Origin: DASQMT01 sp963835735
GTDB lineage: Bacteria > Actinomycetota > Thermoleophilia > Solirubrobacterales > Solirubrobacteraceae
Length of the DNA: 64,000 nt
Assembly (NCBI GenBank): GCA_963835735.1
Contig: CAWIGP010000002.1
Location: 1,302,001-1,366,000, forward strand
Reading direction: 5' to 3'
In this document: positions 63,762 through 64,000 of the stretch, in pieces
Position numbering within the stretch: the stretch's first letter is position 1
Layout: each line of letters begins with the position of its first letter
The notes under the pieces: model-generated
What the model was told of the DNA's origin: nothing
Seen by the model: only the letters and a program-made list of their open reading frames with translations
Databases searched by the model: none
Program-made: the position numbers and the translations under genes

Positions 63762-64000
63762 CCGTTCCCTCCGGGGATCGTGGAGCGCGGGGGAGTGTGC
63801 CAGGATCGGCGGCGTCCGGGTGCGGGCCTGGACCGATGACCAGTACCGCCATGTCGTCGCGCGGACGTCCTCCCGCCGCCTCGAGCACTGTGTCCTGGAT
63901 CCGCTGGGCGACGCCGTCGGGATGCATGCCCGTGCAGCGGCGCAGCAGGTCCGCCAGGTCGCGGTGTCCGAACACCTCCTGCCGCGCCGAGCGCACCTCC
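63754..64000 (-). CDS. PP2C/SpoIIE-type phosphatase, C-terminal part, cut by window edge
   Basis: Only the last 81 or so codons are visible. FGHRDLADLLRRCTG is followed by GRPRDDMAVLVIGPG, the terminal metal-binding Asp pair of SpoIIE/RsbU-type phosphatases. It is probably the RsbU- or RsbP-like partner of the stressosome, heading or continuing the operon. The N-terminus lies beyond the window. Confidence 0.75.
   Translation of the reverse strand, partial: EVRSARQEVFGHRDLADLLRRCTGMHPDGVAQRIQDTVLEAAGGRPRDDMAVLVIGPGPHPDAADPGTLPRAPRSPEGTDG

Overview
The window is 64 kb of very GC-rich chromosome, almost wall to wall with genes, using many GTG and TTG starts and many 1-17 nt gene overlaps. The content (F-type ATP synthase with a mycobacteria-like tail on alpha, an RsbR/S/T stressosome, a split acyl-CoA dehydrogenase/phosphotransferase pair, DUF3891 and cupredoxin-like proteins) fits a high-GC actinobacterium, most likely the Thermoleophilia (Solirubrobacterales: Conexibacter, Solirubrobacter, Patulibacter type). 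That placement is inference. I see no rRNA, tRNA, CRISPR array, insertion sequence or prophage.

Layout. 0-4 kb: partial nadC, a LacI regulator divergent from an MFS carrier across a tandem palindromic operator, then prfB. 4-12.7 kb, minus strand: hpf and secA, then two Gfo/Idh/MocA oxidoreductases, a molybdopterin oxidoreductase and a class III adenylate cyclase, joined by overlaps from secA onward. 12.7-20.9 kb: comF, ctaG, a MerR-led S-adenosylhomocysteine operon (merR, ahcY, a second ahcY-like gene, UDP-glucose pyrophosphorylase) and an ECF sigma factor with a badly frame-disrupted partner. 21-30.5 kb: a small repeat-bearing secreted protein, a ThDP enzyme, a MarR-controlled efflux pump, and an ALDH / acyl-CoA dehydrogenase / phosphotransferase / SDR catabolic group. 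30.5-40.5 kb: surface polysaccharide genes (DUF354 protein, sugar transferase, asparagine synthase, phosphoglucose/phosphomannose isomerase, nucleotidyltransferase, UDP-glucose dehydrogenase, LCP protein). 40.5-48.9 kb: M20 peptidase and the complete atp operon, atpI-B-E-F-H-A-G-D-C, which continues without a visible terminator into the polysaccharide genes. 49-54.2 kb: cupredoxin-like protein, DUF3891, MFS, a RES/Xre toxin-antitoxin pair, OsmC, cupin. 54.3-64 kb: one minus-strand run from a stressosome (PP2C phosphatase, rsbR, rsbS, rsbT, rsbX, kinase-phosphatase fusion) through rpmE, prfA, prmC, tsaC-like, glyA and the lipid carrier GlcNAc-1-P transferase to a small protein with a structured leader.

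Most notable: (1) an intein of about 455 residues in UDP-glucose dehydrogenase, placed so that the catalytic cysteine is the +1 splice residue; (2) three tandem two-tier hairpin repeats at 58.02-58.17 kb whose inner stems differ in sequence but keep pairing; (3) a tandem S-adenosylhomocysteine hydrolase paralogue that lost its catalytic Lys and Asp; (4) prfB, where a missing base in a C run cancels the programmed frameshift; (5) a stressosome translationally coupled to ribosome and release-factor genes, including a fused phosphatase domain lacking metal ligands; (6) a recurring -10-like box 6-9 nt before the start codon, suggesting leaderless mRNAs. Several genes carry single- or double-base frame breaks in GC-rich runs, so assembly errors must be excluded before any gene is called dead.
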